This document shows positions 1 to 6,960 of a stretch of DNA of 13,470 bases, piece after piece. Each line of letters opens with the position of its first letter. Position 1 is the stretch's first letter. The stretch comes from an uncultured Leptotrichia sp. (GTDB lineage: Bacteria; Fusobacteriota; Fusobacteriia; Fusobacteriales; Leptotrichiaceae), in contig CALIJH010000053.1 in the NCBI GenBank assembly GCA_938017765.1, positions 1-13,470 of the forward strand. The letters are read 5' to 3'. Position numbers and translations under genes: made by a program. The notes beneath the pieces were generated by a model that saw nothing but the letters and a program-made list of their open reading frames with translations, ran no database searches and was not told where the DNA came from.

Positions 1-482
1 ACTGTTTTGAATAAGTAAAATTTTGCAAATGAAATAAATATATTTTTACAGTACACTATATTACAGCAAAAACAATCACATTAGAACAACGAAACAAGTA
101 TATTTTTTGCAAAATATTATTTACAATATTCTATTGATTTCACTATTGTTTTCCACTATCACTATTCTTTATCATTATTATTCCTACTCTTATTAATTTA
201 CTTATTGAACATTTTTGTATCAATATTTATTAACAATCTTAGTAAAAATTTTATATAAATTTTTTCTTAATTAAAAAACATTATGCTTATCTTAATAAAA
301 TTATATCTTATTTCCATAAAATGTCAATATTTCAAAAATATTTTTTTTAAAATTTTGAATAAACAAAATTTATGCTTAAAATCAGATATTTTAATTAAAA
401 CATATATTGTTTGTTTTTTTCACTTTATGATTTTGATTATATATTATATTATTAAAATTTTACGACTTAAGCATAGCAATAA
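1..482. other. AT-rich stretch without a recognisable gene
   Basis: I see no gene here. Stop codons appear in all three plus frames within the first 20 bases and in all three minus frames by base 83, so no gene of useful length enters from the left edge. A 72-codon plus-strand frame exists at 283-501, but it is only Ile/Leu/Lys/Phe/Tyr-rich translation of AT-rich DNA. It lacks a ribosome binding site and runs into the terminator hairpin. The part around 130-215 is noticeably pyrimidine-rich on the plus strand (repeated cactat- and tcattatt-like words), without clear repeat structure. It is probably the spacer beyond the thiol peroxidase terminator. Confidence 0.6.
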
Positions 483-536
483 AAAAATCGTCTTAAGCTA
501 AATATTATCACATAATATTTTAAAAAGACGATTTTT
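483..536. terminator. Strong bidirectional intrinsic terminator downstream of tpx
   Basis: The arms AAAAATCGTCTT (483-494) and AAGACGATTTTT (525-536) are perfectly complementary. Inside them is a second perfect hairpin, AAATATTAT (500-508) and ATAATATTT (512-520), around a CAC loop. Read on the minus strand it follows the tpx stop by about 30 bases and ends in a T-run; read on the plus strand it also ends in T-rich sequence. It therefore suits tpx transcripts and any plus-strand transcript from the left. Confidence 0.8.
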
Positions 537-567
537 ATTATTAAAATTTTTTTATTCAATTAATATT

Positions 568-1218
568 CTATTTTTTCACCATTTCTTTTTCCAGAAATTT
601 CATAGCCTTATCCACATCAGCTTCATTTCCTTCTTCTTTTACATATTCTATATATTTTACAATATTATTTTCATCGACTATCATCAAAGCTCTTGTAAGC
701 AATCCTGCTTCTTTAATTAGTAGACCGTTCTGAATGCCAAACTGATGATATTTATAGTCTGAAGCCGGCTTGAGGCTATTTATCCCGTTATTTGAACAAA
801 ATCTCTCCTGTGCAAACGGTGTATCTACAGTTACAGAATAAAATTTCACATCGAGGAATTTTTCTGCTGCCGTATTCAGCATTTTTGTCTGAATGGAGCA
901 GACTTTTGTATCAAGAGACGGTGCAGTATATATAACTTTGACTGCTTTATCCTCAAGTATATTTTTATCTTCCAATTTAGAGTTCATTGTCAACAGTACT
1001 TCTTTCAGTTTGTCTCCTATTTTCGTTTCTTTCCCCACAATAGTAACAGGCTTCCCTCCCATTGTTATTTTCAAATTATTTTCAGATTTCAGAGTGTCCA
1101 AATATTGAGTGTACAAAGTATCTGCCCCTTTGGATTTTTCAGTAGTTTCAGTCTGTGTTTTTCCGCATGACATCACTGCCAATCCTGCTAAAATTGATAT
1201 TATTAAAATTCTTTTCAT
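568..1218 (-). CDS. tpx: Lipoprotein thiol peroxidase (Tpx-type peroxiredoxin)
   Basis: This is an atypical 2-Cys peroxiredoxin that reduces hydrogen peroxide and alkyl hydroperoxides, normally recycled by thioredoxin. I use the ATG at 1218 (216 aa) because a purine-rich AAGGA lies about 9 bases upstream; a TTG at 1263 would add 15 residues but has no ribosome binding site. Residues 1-17 form a short lipoprotein signal (MKR, hydrophobic stretch, VMSC), with Cys18 as the lipidation site, followed by a polar Gln/Thr/Glu linker. The Tpx domain spans about 48-216. The peroxidatic site SLDTKVC has Thr104 and Cys107; the resolving Cys141 lies in QERFC, exactly the 34-residue spacing of E. coli Tpx. 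The GLLTRA and IVDENN motifs also match the family. Most Tpx proteins lack a lipobox, so a membrane-anchored, extracytoplasmic position is the odd feature. It lies downstream of the helicase gene, probably with partial termination between them. Confidence 0.93.
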   Translation of the reverse strand: MKRILIISILAGLAVMSCGKTQTETTEKSKGADTLYTQYLDTLKSENNLKITMGGKPVTIVGKETKIGDKLKEVLLTMNSKLEDKNILEDKAVKVIYTAPSLDTKVCSIQTKMLNTAAEKFLDVKFYSVTVDTPFAQERFCSNNGINSLKPASDYKYHQFGIQNGLLIKEAGLLTRALMIVDENNIVKYIEYVKEEGNEADVDKAMKFLEKEMVKK

Positions 1219-1258
1219 ACTTGTTTTTCCTTCTTTCCATAAATTTATAAAAGAAAAG

Positions 1259-1291
1259 CTCAATACAATTTCTCAGACAGAATTTATTGAG
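1259..1291 (-). terminator. Possible weak terminator or attenuator between helicase gene and tpx
   Basis: The arms CTCAATA (1259-1265) and TATTGAG (1285-1291) are complementary, with further imperfect pairing inside (aatttct against agaatt). On the minus strand the stem is followed by a T-rich CTTTTCTTTTAT stretch. It lies between the helicase stop at 1317 and the tpx start at 1218, so it could terminate part of the helicase transcript. The stem is short and AT-rich, so confidence is modest. Confidence 0.4.
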
Positions 1292-1316
1292 TTTCTTTTA
1301 TAACTATATTTTAAAT

Positions 1317-3071
1317 TTATTTACTTTTTTTCTTCTTTGAAGAAGATTTTTCAGATTTTTTATTTTTTTCTTTTGTTTTTGAACTTGTTTTCGAAGACGT
1401 TTTTTTCTCTCCTGATTTTTTGGATTTTTTCGATGTTTCTTTTTCAGATTTTTTTCTGCCTTTTGAACGTCTGTCGGATTTCTTTTCTTCCGATTTACCT
1501 GATGAATGCTGCGTCCCTGTGGCTTTTTCGACTAAAGGCTTGGAATCTTTTTTGGAATTCAACGCTCTCATTATATATTCCGCTTCCTGTAAAGGTACAG
1601 TTATAAACGAGTATTTATCCATAATTTTAATGTCTTTTACTTTTCTGCCCGGAGTTTTTGCTTTTTTATTTAATAAATCAAGCAATCTTCCCGGATTATA
1701 CCCGTCTTTACTTCCAAGGGCGATAAATAATCTTGTTCTGTCATCGATTTTCACTTTTACATCTTCTATTTCACTGTAACTTTCAGGTAGAAACTCATCT
1801 TCATAAAAATGTCTCAAAAGAGATGACAATACATGTTTAGGATCTCTCCCGTCAATCAGTTTTTCAGTCAGATGTTCATAGCTTTTATAGTCTTCTTCTT
1901 TAATAATTTCATCTATGTATGCTACTAACGCTTCTTCTTTTGCATTCAAAATTTCGGTTACATTAGGGATAGACTCTCTTTTGATATCAGTTTTTGTAAC
2001 TCTTTTTATCTGAGCCAGAGTTCTTGCCTCTCTTGGAGTAACAAAAGTGATCGCTATTCCTTTATGTCCCGCTCTACCTGTTCTACCTATTCTATGAACG
2101 TAAGATTCGGCTTCCTGAGGTATGGAATAGTTTATAACATGAGTCAGGTTGCTCACGTCTATTCCTCTTGCTGCCACATCTGTAGCGACTAATATTGTCA
2201 AAATTTTCTTTTTGAAAAGGTCAAGGGCTTTCTGTCTCAATCCTTGAGTAATATCTCCGTGAATACATTCCGCATCATAGTTTCTTGCTTTCAGTTTATT
2301 TGTTACTTCGTCAACTTCGGATTTTGTTCTACAGAAAACTATTCCGTAAAAATTCTGCGTATAGTCCAGAACTCTGCACAATGCTTCAAATTTGTCTTCC
2401 TGCTTTACTTCATAATATATCTGCTCCGTCAGATCAGTCGTCAGTTCCTGTTTTTCCACTTTCAGCAGTTTATAGTCTTTCATGAATTTCTTAGCTATGC
2501 TCATTATTGTTTTTGGTATAGTTGCTGAAAAAAACAGCATTTTTTTCTCATCATTAGTTTCTTCAAGGATAAGTTCAATATCTTCGATAAATCCCATATT
2601 CAGCATTTCATCGGCTTCATCAAGGACAAAATAGTCAAGATTGCTTACTTTCAGGACTTTCTTCCTCATCAAATCCATTACTCTTCCTGGCGTACCGACT
2701 ACTATGTCGACTCCCGATTTCAGTTTCTTAATCTGATTTTCTATGGAAGCCCCGCCGTAAACAGCCAAAACTTTTATATCTTTTTTTCCTTTTAATGAAT
2801 ATATCTCATCCGCAACTTGATTCGCCAGCTCTCTCGTAGGTGCAAGTATCAGAGCTTTTACCGTTTTGTCAGGCTCCAGTGTTTCCAGTATGGGAATACC
2901 GAATGCCGCAGTTTTCCCTGTCCCTGTCTGTGCCTGTCCTATTAAATGGGTTCTTTCTTTTAATAATTCGGGTATTACTAACTTCTGTATATCACTTGGT
3001 TCCTCAAAACCTTTTTTTCCCAACGCATCAAGCACCTCTCTGCTCAATCCGTAATCTTCAAATCTTTGCAT
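1317..3071 (-). CDS. DEAD-box ATP-dependent RNA helicase with DbpA-type RNA-binding domain
   Basis: This is a cytoplasmic RNA helicase of the CsdA/CshA type that unwinds short RNA duplexes in ribosome assembly, mRNA decay and cold adaptation. All core motifs are intact: Q motif GFEEPSDIQ (21-29), motif I AQTGTGKT (47-54), PTRELA (78-83), TPGR (127-130), DEAD (151-154), SAT (182-184), ATDVAARGID (296-305) and HRIGRTGRAG (326-335). Residues about 446-503 form a DbpA-like RNA-binding (RRM-fold) domain with FIALGSKDGYNPGRLLDLL. From about 505 to 584 the chain becomes an almost pure Lys/Ser/Glu/Thr tail, probably disordered and RNA-binding. Length 584 aa is typical for tailed bacterial members. 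A GAAGG motif lies about 11 bases before the ATG, and a good extended -10 promoter lies just upstream, so the gene has its own promoter apart from potC. The exact name (deaD, cshA or csdA) cannot be decided from sequence alone. Confidence 0.95.
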   Translation of the reverse strand: MQRFEDYGLSREVLDALGKKGFEEPSDIQKLVIPELLKERTHLIGQAQTGTGKTAAFGIPILETLEPDKTVKALILAPTRELANQVADEIYSLKGKKDIKVLAVYGGASIENQIKKLKSGVDIVVGTPGRVMDLMRKKVLKVSNLDYFVLDEADEMLNMGFIEDIELILEETNDEKKMLFFSATIPKTIMSIAKKFMKDYKLLKVEKQELTTDLTEQIYYEVKQEDKFEALCRVLDYTQNFYGIVFCRTKSEVDEVTNKLKARNYDAECIHGDITQGLRQKALDLFKKKILTILVATDVAARGIDVSNLTHVINYSIPQEAESYVHRIGRTGRAGHKGIAITFVTPREARTLAQIKRVTKTDIKRESIPNVTEILNAKEEALVAYIDEIIKEEDYKSYEHLTEKLIDGRDPKHVLSSLLRHFYEDEFLPESYSEIEDVKVKIDDRTRLFIALGSKDGYNPGRLLDLLNKKAKTPGRKVKDIKIMDKYSFITVPLQEAEYIMRALNSKKDSKPLVEKATGTQHSSGKSEEKKSDRRSKGRKKSEKETSKKSKKSGEKKTSSKTSSKTKEKNKKSEKSSSKKKKSK

Positions 3072-3110
3072 TTAATTTTTTACCTTCTTTCTATTTTTCC
3101 TAATTAGAGT

Positions 3111-3119
3111 ATTATATCA
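3111..3119 (-). promoter_or_regulatory. Extended -10 promoter for the helicase gene
   Basis: On the minus strand this reads TGATATAAT, a perfect TATAAT with the TG of an extended -10 element. No good -35 hexamer is present at the right distance, as is common for extended -10 promoters. Transcription would begin near 3104, giving a leader of about 33 bases that contains the ribosome binding site of the ATG at 3071. The 13-base word AATATGATATAAT recurs at the pot operon promoter. Confidence 0.6.
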
Positions 3120-3147
3120 TATTTTTTCAATTTATCTTAATTATTTT

Positions 3148-3939
3148 TTATGACAGCATATATTTCTGTAACTTTCTGCTCGAAAGGGAAAGAACTATCG
3201 TTCCTACTATTAATATAGTCGATAATGCGTTTATAACCGGTGATACTCCAAATTTTATCATCGAATATATCTGTACAGGAAGTGTATTGGAATTTGTTCC
3301 CGTAACAAAACTTGTGATTACAAAATCATCAAGAGACATTGTCATTGCCATTAAAAATGCTGAAATAATCCCCGGCATCATTGCAGGTAATATGACTTTT
3401 ATCAGTGTCTGCACTTCACTCGCTCCCAAATCTCTTGAAGCTTCCACTATCGAATAATCAAACTCATCCAGTCTTGCCATTATTATAAATAATGAAAAGG
3501 GAATATTGAATGTAGTATGAGCTATAAAGACAGTTGTCATCCCCATTTCAATCCCTTTATACATTCCTACCTGCATATTAAAGAAAATAAGGAGGGATAC
3601 CCCTATTATAAGGTCGGGTAATATCAATGGGATATAATTCAGAAACTTTACATAATTTTTTATTCTTGAATTGTACCATTTTATTCCTATTGCTCCGAAT
3701 GTTGCTACAGCTACTGAAAATATTGAAGAAGTTATTCCTATTACAAGACTTCTTCCAAAAGCTGTCCACAATTCAGGAGAATTTTGAAACAGTTCTATAT
3801 ACCATCTCAATGAAAACCCGCTTAATGAAAAACTTTTGGAGCTGTTAAAAGATAATGTAATAAGCATGACTATCGGCAAATAGAAAAATATCATCACAAG
3901 TACGAAAAATAATAGGGAAATTCTTCTTTTATCATTCAT
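3148..3939 (-). CDS. potC: Spermidine/putrescine-type ABC transporter permease PotC
   Basis: This is one of two inner-membrane permease subunits of a polyamine-family (PotABCD) ABC importer. I choose the ATG at 3939 (263 aa) because it follows a very strong AGGAGGAGG ribosome binding site and overlaps the potB stop as TAATG; an upstream in-frame ATG at 3978 would translate the ribosome binding site as Gly-Gly-Gly. Six hydrophobic segments are visible, from the N-terminal one (about 8-30) to the C-terminal one (about 236-253). The cytoplasmic EAA loop that docks on the ATPase is EASRDLGASEVQTLIKVILP (166-185), followed by the MSLDDFVITSF region typical of PotC. It is the last gene of the potA-potB-potC operon and is probably translationally coupled to potB. 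No substrate-binding potD follows; the next gene is a helicase. Substrate specificity (spermidine, putrescine or another cation) is inferred from family similarity only. Confidence 0.9.
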   Translation of the reverse strand: MNDKRRISLLFFVLVMIFFYLPIVMLITLSFNSSKSFSLSGFSLRWYIELFQNSPELWTAFGRSLVIGITSSIFSVAVATFGAIGIKWYNSRIKNYVKFLNYIPLILPDLIIGVSLLIFFNMQVGMYKGIEMGMTTVFIAHTTFNIPFSLFIIMARLDEFDYSIVEASRDLGASEVQTLIKVILPAMMPGIISAFLMAMTMSLDDFVITSFVTGTNSNTLPVQIYSMIKFGVSPVINALSTILIVGTIVLSLSSRKLQKYMLS

Positions 3940-4808
3940 TATTCTTCCTCCTCCTTTTTCATTTTCATTGACAGCCATACTCCAAAAGTCGTTATCACTA
4001 TAAAAACGGTAGAAATTGCCGAAGCAGTAGGCCAGTCTCTTAGTTGAAACATTCTGTTTGCAATAATATTCCCGAGCATTACTCCGTCGGTTCCGCCTAC
4101 CAAATCAGGAACTGCATAAGAGCCTATTGCAGGAACAAATGTAAAGATGAGTGCCGTTACTATACCTGATTTTATTCCGGGAATAAACACCCTTATCAAT
4201 GCCTGAAATTTATTTGCTCCCAAATCGCTGGCAGCGTCAAGAAGCGAGAAATCAAATTTTTCTATTGCCGAATAAAGCGGCAAAATGGCATAAGGCAGAA
4301 AAACATATACACTTATTATTATTACCGCATTTCTGTTATATAACAGAGGTAACGGGGTCTTAAGTCCTAAAACTCCTGTCAAAAACTGATTTATTATTCC
4401 GTTATTTCCCAATATCGCTATAAATGAAAATATTCTTACAAGAAAATTTGTCCAGAAAGGTATTACTATGAGCAACAACCACAAATTTTTATATTTTGAC
4501 CTTGATATATAATAGGAAACAGGAATTGCAAGAAACAATGTAATCCCTGTAATCCATATGGATATATTTAATGTCTTGAACACCACTTTCATTATATCAT
4601 TGGACGTAAAAATCAGATTATAGGCTGATAATGTATGTTTTAAAGGTCTTGCAATTCCTCCATAAGCACCTTTTTTCAGAAAACTGAAATATACTATTAT
4701 CAAAGTCGGAAATCCGAAAAATAAAGTCATCCATAAACTGATAGGCAAATAGTATGCCCATTTTAGCGGTCCGTTTTCATTTATCTTTTTTACACTTTTT
4801 TTTGCCAA
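3939..4808 (-). CDS. potB: Spermidine/putrescine-type ABC transporter permease PotB
   Basis: This is the partner permease subunit to PotC in the inner membrane, 289 aa, near the usual family length. It has an N-terminal cytoplasmic basic segment, a first membrane helix at about 17-43, a periplasmic loop, and five further hydrophobic segments. The EAA docking loop is DAASDLGANKFQALIRVFIP (191-210). The motifs FTFVPAIGSYAVPDLVGG and GNIIANRM are typical PotB signatures. The start is a TTG at 4808, only two bases after the potA stop; a GGAGGTGA ribosome binding site sits in the last codons of potA, about 10 bases upstream, and no ATG occurs in frame until residue 27, inside the first helix. The 3' end overlaps potC (TAATG). 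The C-terminus is an unusual acidic run of four Glu. Confidence 0.9.
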   Translation of the reverse strand: MAKKSVKKINENGPLKWAYYLPISLWMTLFFGFPTLIIVYFSFLKKGAYGGIARPLKHTLSAYNLIFTSNDIMKVVFKTLNISIWITGITLFLAIPVSYYISRSKYKNLWLLLIVIPFWTNFLVRIFSFIAILGNNGIINQFLTGVLGLKTPLPLLYNRNAVIIISVYVFLPYAILPLYSAIEKFDFSLLDAASDLGANKFQALIRVFIPGIKSGIVTALIFTFVPAIGSYAVPDLVGGTDGVMLGNIIANRMFQLRDWPTASAISTVFIVITTFGVWLSMKMKKEEEE

Positions 4809-4810
4809 TA

Positions 4811-5914
4811 TCAGTTCACCTCCACTAAATAAGCATCTTCATAATGCCAGTAAAAATAAACTCTTTCTTTCCATTCAAAAAGCTCTTCTTCAGTCAAAAA
4901 CTTTCTGTGCTGGTCATATGCGTTAATTATTCTGTTTACACCGTCGACTTTTATAAATAGCTTACTTTGGAACCCTGTATAGATAACTTCGTCTACAGTT
5001 CCTTTTATCACTTTATAATTATCATCGTCGGTATATTTAGGTTCCGTATCCACTTTTATTTTTTCAGGTCTCAATGTGAGTTTTACATTGTCCCCGATTT
5101 TTAAGGGTTTATCAAGTTCTATCTTAAATCTTCCCAGTTCGCTGTTTTCTGCATAACCGTATTTATCATATACTTCGGTAACTTTTCCTTCGATAAAGTT
5201 TGTTTCTCCGATAAAGTCCGCAACAAAAGCGTTGGACGGCATTTCATATATTTCGTTAGGAGTTCCTATTTGTAAAACTTCCCCTTTATTCATAACTGCT
5301 ATTCTGTCAGAAACACTAAGGGCTTCCTCTTGGTCGTGAGTTACAAATACGAAAGTTATTCCAACTTCATCGTGTATAGTATCCAATTCTATTAATAATT
5401 TCTGTCTCAATTTTGCATCAAGGGCTGAAAGCGGCTCGTCGAGCAGTAATACATCAGGCTTACTGATTAATGCTCTTGCAATGGAAACTCTCTGTTTTTG
5501 TCCCCCTGAAAGATTTGAAGGCATCTTATCCTTATGTTCCTGTAATCCTACCAATTCCAGATATTTCAGCACTTCCTTTTCTATCTCATTTTTAGAAACT
5601 TTTTTTATTTTCAAAGGAAATGCCACATTTTCAAATACAGTCATATTAGGAAACAAAGCATAATTCTGAAAAACAGTATTTACATTTCTTTCATTAGGAT
5701 TTAAACGGTCTATAACTTCTCCATTTATGGAAATAGAGCCGCTATCAGGCCTTATAAATCCCGCAATCATTCTCAGTAACGTTGTTTTTCCGCAACCCGA
5801 CGGACCTAATAATGAAAAAAATTCTCCTTTTTTTATTTCGATGTTGACATTTTTTAAAATTTCTTCTTTCCCAAAAGTTTTTCCTACATTTTTAATTTCA
5901 AGATTTTTTTTCAA
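4811..5914 (-). CDS. potA: Spermidine/putrescine-type ABC transporter ATPase PotA
   Basis: This is the cytoplasmic ATPase subunit that powers the PotBC permease, 367 aa. Visible motifs are Walker A GPSGCGKT (37-44), the Q-loop Gln83 in TVFQNYALFPNMTV, signature LSGGQKQR (135-142), Walker B LLLDEP (156-161), D-loop SALD, and the switch His193 in VTHDQEEAL. The C-terminal third (about 238-367) is a TOBE-like regulatory domain containing LTLRPEKI, usual for the PotA/CysA/MalK group. The start is a TTG at 5914 with AAAGGAG six to seven bases upstream; no ATG lies near. It is the first gene of the operon and lies downstream of an extended -10 promoter and a palindromic site. Two TTG starts in succession (potA and potB) may lower expression. 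Specificity within the polyamine/iron/thiamine relatives is inferred from the PotB/PotC neighbours. Confidence 0.92.
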   Translation of the reverse strand: MKKNLEIKNVGKTFGKEEILKNVNIEIKKGEFFSLLGPSGCGKTTLLRMIAGFIRPDSGSISINGEVIDRLNPNERNVNTVFQNYALFPNMTVFENVAFPLKIKKVSKNEIEKEVLKYLELVGLQEHKDKMPSNLSGGQKQRVSIARALISKPDVLLLDEPLSALDAKLRQKLLIELDTIHDEVGITFVFVTHDQEEALSVSDRIAVMNKGEVLQIGTPNEIYEMPSNAFVADFIGETNFIEGKVTEVYDKYGYAENSELGRFKIELDKPLKIGDNVKLTLRPEKIKVDTEPKYTDDDNYKVIKGTVDEVIYTGFQSKLFIKVDGVNRIINAYDQHRKFLTEEELFEWKERVYFYWHYEDAYLVEVN

Positions 5915-5962
5915 TGTTTTCTCCTTTCAACTCCCAACTATATTAATTTTTTTAACTTAAAA

Positions 5963-5987
5963 ATAAGTTTGTCAAATACAAACTTAT
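5963..5987. promoter_or_regulatory. Palindromic operator-like site at the potABC promoter
   Basis: The arms ATAAGTTTG (5963-5971) and CAAACTTAT (5979-5987) form a perfect 9-base inverted repeat around a 7-base spacer. It covers the predicted start site, just downstream of the -10 element. It is not followed by a T-run on the minus strand close enough to act as a terminator, so a repressor site or a 5' mRNA hairpin is more likely. The cognate regulator is unknown. Confidence 0.5.
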
Positions 5988-5990
5988 CTG

Positions 5991-5999
5991 ATTATATCA
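5991..5999 (-). promoter_or_regulatory. Extended -10 promoter for potABC
   Basis: On the minus strand this reads TGATATAAT, a consensus -10 with an extended TG, identical to that of the helicase gene and within the same 13-base word. No -35 resembling TTGACA lies 17 bases upstream. Transcription would start near 5984, inside the palindrome, giving a leader of about 70 bases before the TTG start of potA. A TTGACA inside the leader has no matching -10 at proper spacing. Confidence 0.55.
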
Positions 6000-6020
6000 T
6001 ATTATTTTAAAATTTTATAT

Positions 6021-6050
6021 AAAAATATCAAAAATATTTTCGATATTTTT
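6021..6050 (-). terminator. Terminator after the chrA-chrA-VOC operon
   Basis: The arms AAAAATATC (6021-6029) and GATATTTTT (6042-6050) pair perfectly, with a further AAAATATTTT fold in the loop. On the minus strand the stem ends in a T-run. It overlaps the stop codon of the VOC gene. The stem is nearly all A-T, so strength is uncertain, but its position between two convergently spaced operons fits. Confidence 0.45.
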
Positions 6051-6396
6051 ATACTTCCTGTACAAAGGAAATTCTGTTCCCGTCAGGATCATGTATATCA
6101 AATACAAGAACAATTTCATAGTCCTGTATTTCACCAGTTTTTATTCCATTATTTTCAAATGTTTCCTTACAACTTTTTATATCCTCTATCCCAATAATAA
6201 TAGCACTTTTCTCAATATTTTCATTTCCTTCATATGACAACTGCAACCATGTATCTTTACTTAGCTCGTATTCAGCAACTCCTTCCATTGGAATAACATC
6301 AGGTTCTCCAAGCCATTTTTTATACCATAACAATGATTTTTCAATATCACTTACCTGAAAAACGCTAACTATACTTTTTATATCGATTAATTTCAT
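6049..6396 (-). CDS. VOC (glyoxalase/bleomycin resistance) superfamily protein
   Basis: This is a single-domain protein of 115 aa with the beta-alpha-beta-beta-beta pattern of the vicinal oxygen chelate fold. The signs are the opening SIVSVFQVSDIEKSLLWYKK (8-27), the WLG that usually follows the first helix, and the closing DIHDPDGNRISF (100-111). The ATG at 6396 is chosen because GGAGG lies six bases upstream; a TTG two codons earlier is less well placed. The positions that usually carry metal ligands (a His in the first strand, a Glu in the last) appear to be Ser, so it may be a binding or resistance protein rather than a glyoxalase; that reading is tentative. It follows the second chrA by 36 bases and is probably the last gene of that operon. 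I cannot assign a substrate. Confidence 0.8.
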   Translation of the reverse strand: MKLIDIKSIVSVFQVSDIEKSLLWYKKWLGEPDVIPMEGVAEYELSKDTWLQLSYEGNENIEKSAIIIGIEDIKSCKETFENNGIKTGEIQDYEIVLVFDIHDPDGNRISFVQEV

Positions 6397-6432
6397 TTTC
6401 AACCTCCATAATTTTATATATTTATATATTTC

Positions 6433-6960
6433 TTAATATATCAATATTCCTACTATTGCAGCTCCAACTGTCAGCCATATGGCATTTACTTTCCATTTCA
6501 AAAATAAAAGTAAAGTTACTCCAAATATTATAATACTTTTAAAATCAATAAAATTATCTTTATCCATTAAAAGCAGTGTTGCTGATAAAATAAGTCCTAC
6601 AACGACTACTCTTAATCCTGCAAAAGCATTGCTTATGTACTTATTATCCTGAAATTTCAAGAAAAATATGCTGAATACAGTCATAATTATGACTGAAGGC
6701 ATTATCAGTCCGACTGTTGCAACCGTTGCCCCTATCACATTTCCCGTAACGAGATAACCTACATAAGTCGAAGAATTTATCGCTATAGGTCCCGGCGTCA
6801 CTTGAGATACGGCAACAATATCAGTAAATTGGGATACCGTTATCCATTTATGAATTACTACAACTTCTTTCTGTATCAAAGGAAGAATGGCATATCCTCC
6901 TCCAAAGCTGAACAGTCCTATTTTAAAGAACACCACAAATAAAGTCCATAGTTCCGTCAT
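6433..6960 (-). CDS. chrA: Half-size chromate transporter (CHR family), second of tandem pair
   Basis: This is an inner-membrane protein of 175 aa with a single CHR domain. Short CHR proteins work in pairs and are thought to export chromate or related anions; the physiological substrate in this organism is unknown. The family signatures are FSFGGGYAILPLIQKEVV (17-34) and SQVTPGPIAINSSTYVGY (52-69), with five to six hydrophobic segments up to the C-terminus. Its ATG overlaps the stop of the upstream half-gene as TAATG, preceded by AAAGGGGG, so the two are translationally coupled. This copy keeps the canonical TPGP motif, whereas its partner has SPGA, which suggests the two halves have specialised as a heterodimer. 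Confidence 0.9.
   Translation of the reverse strand: MTELWTLFVVFFKIGLFSFGGGYAILPLIQKEVVVIHKWITVSQFTDIVAVSQVTPGPIAINSSTYVGYLVTGNVIGATVATVGLIMPSVIIMTVFSIFFLKFQDNKYISNAFAGLRVVVVGLILSATLLLMDKDNFIDFKSIIIFGVTLLLFLKWKVNAIWLTVGAAIVGILIY

Noticed and set aside
283..501. Plus-strand open frame of 72 codons
   Set aside because: Low-complexity Ile/Lys/Phe/Tyr translation of AT-rich spacer, no ribosome binding site, no family resemblance, and it ends inside a terminator hairpin.
1337..1779. Plus-strand frames opposite the helicase tail
   Set aside because: They are antisense shadows of the Lys/Ser-rich tail and the RNA-binding domain and encode only Phe/Leu/Ser-rich low-complexity sequence.
3940..3978. 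Longer N-terminus for potC
   Set aside because: The extra 13 codons would translate the AGGAGGAGG ribosome binding site; the ATG at 3939 is ideally placed behind it.
5963..5987. Terminator for the VOC operon
   Set aside because: It sits downstream of the pot -10 element, lacks a T-run directly after the stem on the minus strand, and a better candidate exists at 6021-6050.
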